A stretch of DNA of 8,711 nt, from contig CAZFQS010000056.1 in the NCBI GenBank assembly GCA_964521285.1, forward strand, positions 1-8,711, given 5' to 3'. This document shows, piece after piece, positions 7,652 to 8,711 of the stretch. Below the pieces are notes generated by a model. That model worked only from the letters and a program-made list of their open reading frames with translations. It was not told the origin of the DNA and did not search any database. A program made the position numbers and the translations under genes. How positions within the stretch are numbered: position 1 is the first letter of the stretch; each line of letters opens with the position of its first letter. This DNA is from G020354785 sp964521285 (GTDB taxonomy: Bacteria; Bacteroidota; Bacteroidia; Bacteroidales; UBA10428).

Positions 7652-8711
7652 ATGAGATATCTGTCAGTACTATTTATTTTTTCTATAACTCTGAGTTCTT
7701 TTTGCCAGACCTTTTACTTTGGCAATGATCTTTCGTACGTAAACCAGATGGAGGATTGCGGTGCTGTATTCAAAGAAAATATGCAACCCAAGGATGTATA
7801 CCAGATATTCGCAGACCATGGAACTAACCTTGTAAGGGTAAGATTATGGGTTGATCCAACCTGGCAAAATTCACTGGAACAACCCGAAGGTGTGAAAAGT
7901 CAGTATAGTGATTTTGAAGATGTAAAGGAGACTATTGCCAGGTCAAAAGCAGCAGGGATGCAGGTTTTACTGGACTTTCATATGTCGGACTTCTGGGCGG
8001 ATCCCGGAAGTCAGATAATTCCCTCCAGGTGGCTCGGTGTTGCCACAGATGTTTCCGCACTTGCTGATTCGGTATACAACTACGTTACATATACATTGAC
8101 TGCTCTTGAAGAAGATACGCTCATGCCGGAATTGGTACAGATAGGGAATGAGACTAACAGCGGAATATTAAGGCATACTGTATTAAATCCTGATTACTCG
8201 GCAGGTGGTAGTGTGAGCTCGGATTGGAACAGGCATGCCCAGCTGTTCAATGCAGGGATACAGGCTGTTCGTGACGTGAGTGAGACTGCGGATATAAAGC
8301 CTAAAATTGTACTTCATTATGCAGGGCTTGGAATGGACTGGTGGTTTAACAACATTATAAGTCGTGGTGTAACTGACTTTGATGTAATAGGTTTCTCATA
8401 TTACTATGCATGGCATGGAGGAAGTATAGAAGAACTTGGTCAGACGGTTGAATATATGGTGTCTAACTTCCCGGACTATGACGTAATGCCGGTTGAATGC
8501 GGATACCTGTGGACCACAGATAATTTTGACGCAATGGCAAATATAATAACTACACCTGATCCTGAATATCTGCCGGTAATTCCTGAAAAACAGCTTGAAT
8601 ATATGGTTGATTATACAAGAAGTGTAATGAAGGCTGGAGGTACAGGTGTCATTTTCTGGGAACCTGCATGGGTGTCAACACCCTGCCGCACTCCCTGGGG
8701 CCAGGGATCAG
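7652..8711 (+). CDS. GH53 arabinogalactan endo-beta-1,4-galactanase, 3'-truncated
   Basis: The enzyme hydrolyses internal beta-1,4-galactosidic bonds in galactan and type I arabinogalactan with retention. The window holds 353 codons and no stop, so probably a few tens of residues or a C-terminal extension are missing. Residues 1 to about 18 are a signal peptide (MRYLSVLFIFSITLSSFC). The GH53 barrel starts at FYFGNDLSYVNQMEDCGAVF, typical of the family. Other family motifs are HGTNLVRVRLWVDP, VLLDFHMSDFWADPG, LVQIGNETNSG with the acid/base Glu167, DVIGFSYYYAWHG, MPVECGYLW with the nucleophile Glu282, and GGTGVIFWEPAWVSTP. Both catalytic glutamates are present. The start at 7652 follows an A/T-rich leader and gives a proper signal peptide. 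Cys18 could suggest a lipoprotein, but Phe at -1 argues against it. The gene lies 141 bases after the previous one, beyond a terminator, so it may have its own promoter. It is the best clue to the substrate of the locus. Confidence 0.96.
   Translation, partial: MRYLSVLFIFSITLSSFCQTFYFGNDLSYVNQMEDCGAVFKENMQPKDVYQIFADHGTNLVRVRLWVDPTWQNSLEQPEGVKSQYSDFEDVKETIARSKAAGMQVLLDFHMSDFWADPGSQIIPSRWLGVATDVSALADSVYNYVTYTLTALEEDTLMPELVQIGNETNSGILRHTVLNPDYSAGGSVSSDWNRHAQLFNAGIQAVRDVSETADIKPKIVLHYAGLGMDWWFNNIISRGVTDFDVIGFSYYYAWHGGSIEELGQTVEYMVSNFPDYDVMPVECGYLWTTDNFDAMANIITTPDPEYLPVIPEKQLEYMVDYTRSVMKAGGTGVIFWEPAWVSTPCRTPWGQGS

Noticed and set aside
7652..7708. GH53 product as a lipoprotein through Cys18
   Set aside because: The residue before Cys is Phe, which does not fit a lipobox, and no charged export signal follows. 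Ordinary signal peptidase I cleavage fits at least as well.

Overview
The window is a polysaccharide utilization locus (PUL) fragment from an AT-rich member of the Bacteroidota. All genes lie on the + strand. The evidence is a hybrid two-component sensor/regulator (HTCS), an adjacent SusC/SusD outer-membrane uptake pair, A/T-rich start regions without Shine-Dalgarno motifs, and a C-terminal type IX secretion (T9SS) sorting domain on one product. The T9SS tail points away from typical gut Bacteroides and towards environmental lineages such as Marinilabiliales-type Bacteroidales or Flavobacteriia-like groups. That placement is inference. A run of exactly 100 N at 2529-2628 marks a draft or metagenome scaffold join.

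Layout: 1-1782 is the C-terminal part of the HTCS (last periplasmic residues, membrane helix, histidine kinase, receiver, AraC-type DNA-binding domain). 1783-2248 is a 466-base leader region. It holds three 21-bp direct repeats straight after the HTCS stop, an imperfect inverted repeat, a perfect 7-bp-arm palindrome, and a 47-codon reading frame for a putative single-pass membrane peptide (2073-2216). 2249-5235 is the SusC-like TonB-dependent transporter, interrupted by the N gap. 5256-6776 is the SusD-like lipoprotein. 6827-7510 is a small secreted protein with a starch-binding-like (CBM20-type) beta domain and a T9SS tail, in the place where SusE/SusF-type surface binders usually sit. A strong hairpin terminator follows at 7516-7548. 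7652-8711 is a GH53 endo-beta-1,4-galactanase, cut by the window end.

Proposed working: GH53 enzymes cut beta-1,4-galactan, the side chain of pectic rhamnogalacturonan I and type I arabinogalactan, so the locus is most likely a galactan PUL. The galactanase would produce oligosaccharides at the surface or in the periplasm. SusD and the T9SS-exported protein would bind them, SusC would import them with TonB energy, and the HTCS would sense a product and activate the operon, plausibly through the repeats in the leader. The terminator before GH53 suggests that the galactanase is transcribed separately or only by read-through. Substrate and regulatory wiring are inferred from family knowledge. 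The least expected elements are the small membrane peptide, the repeat/palindrome cluster, and the T9SS-tagged binding protein.
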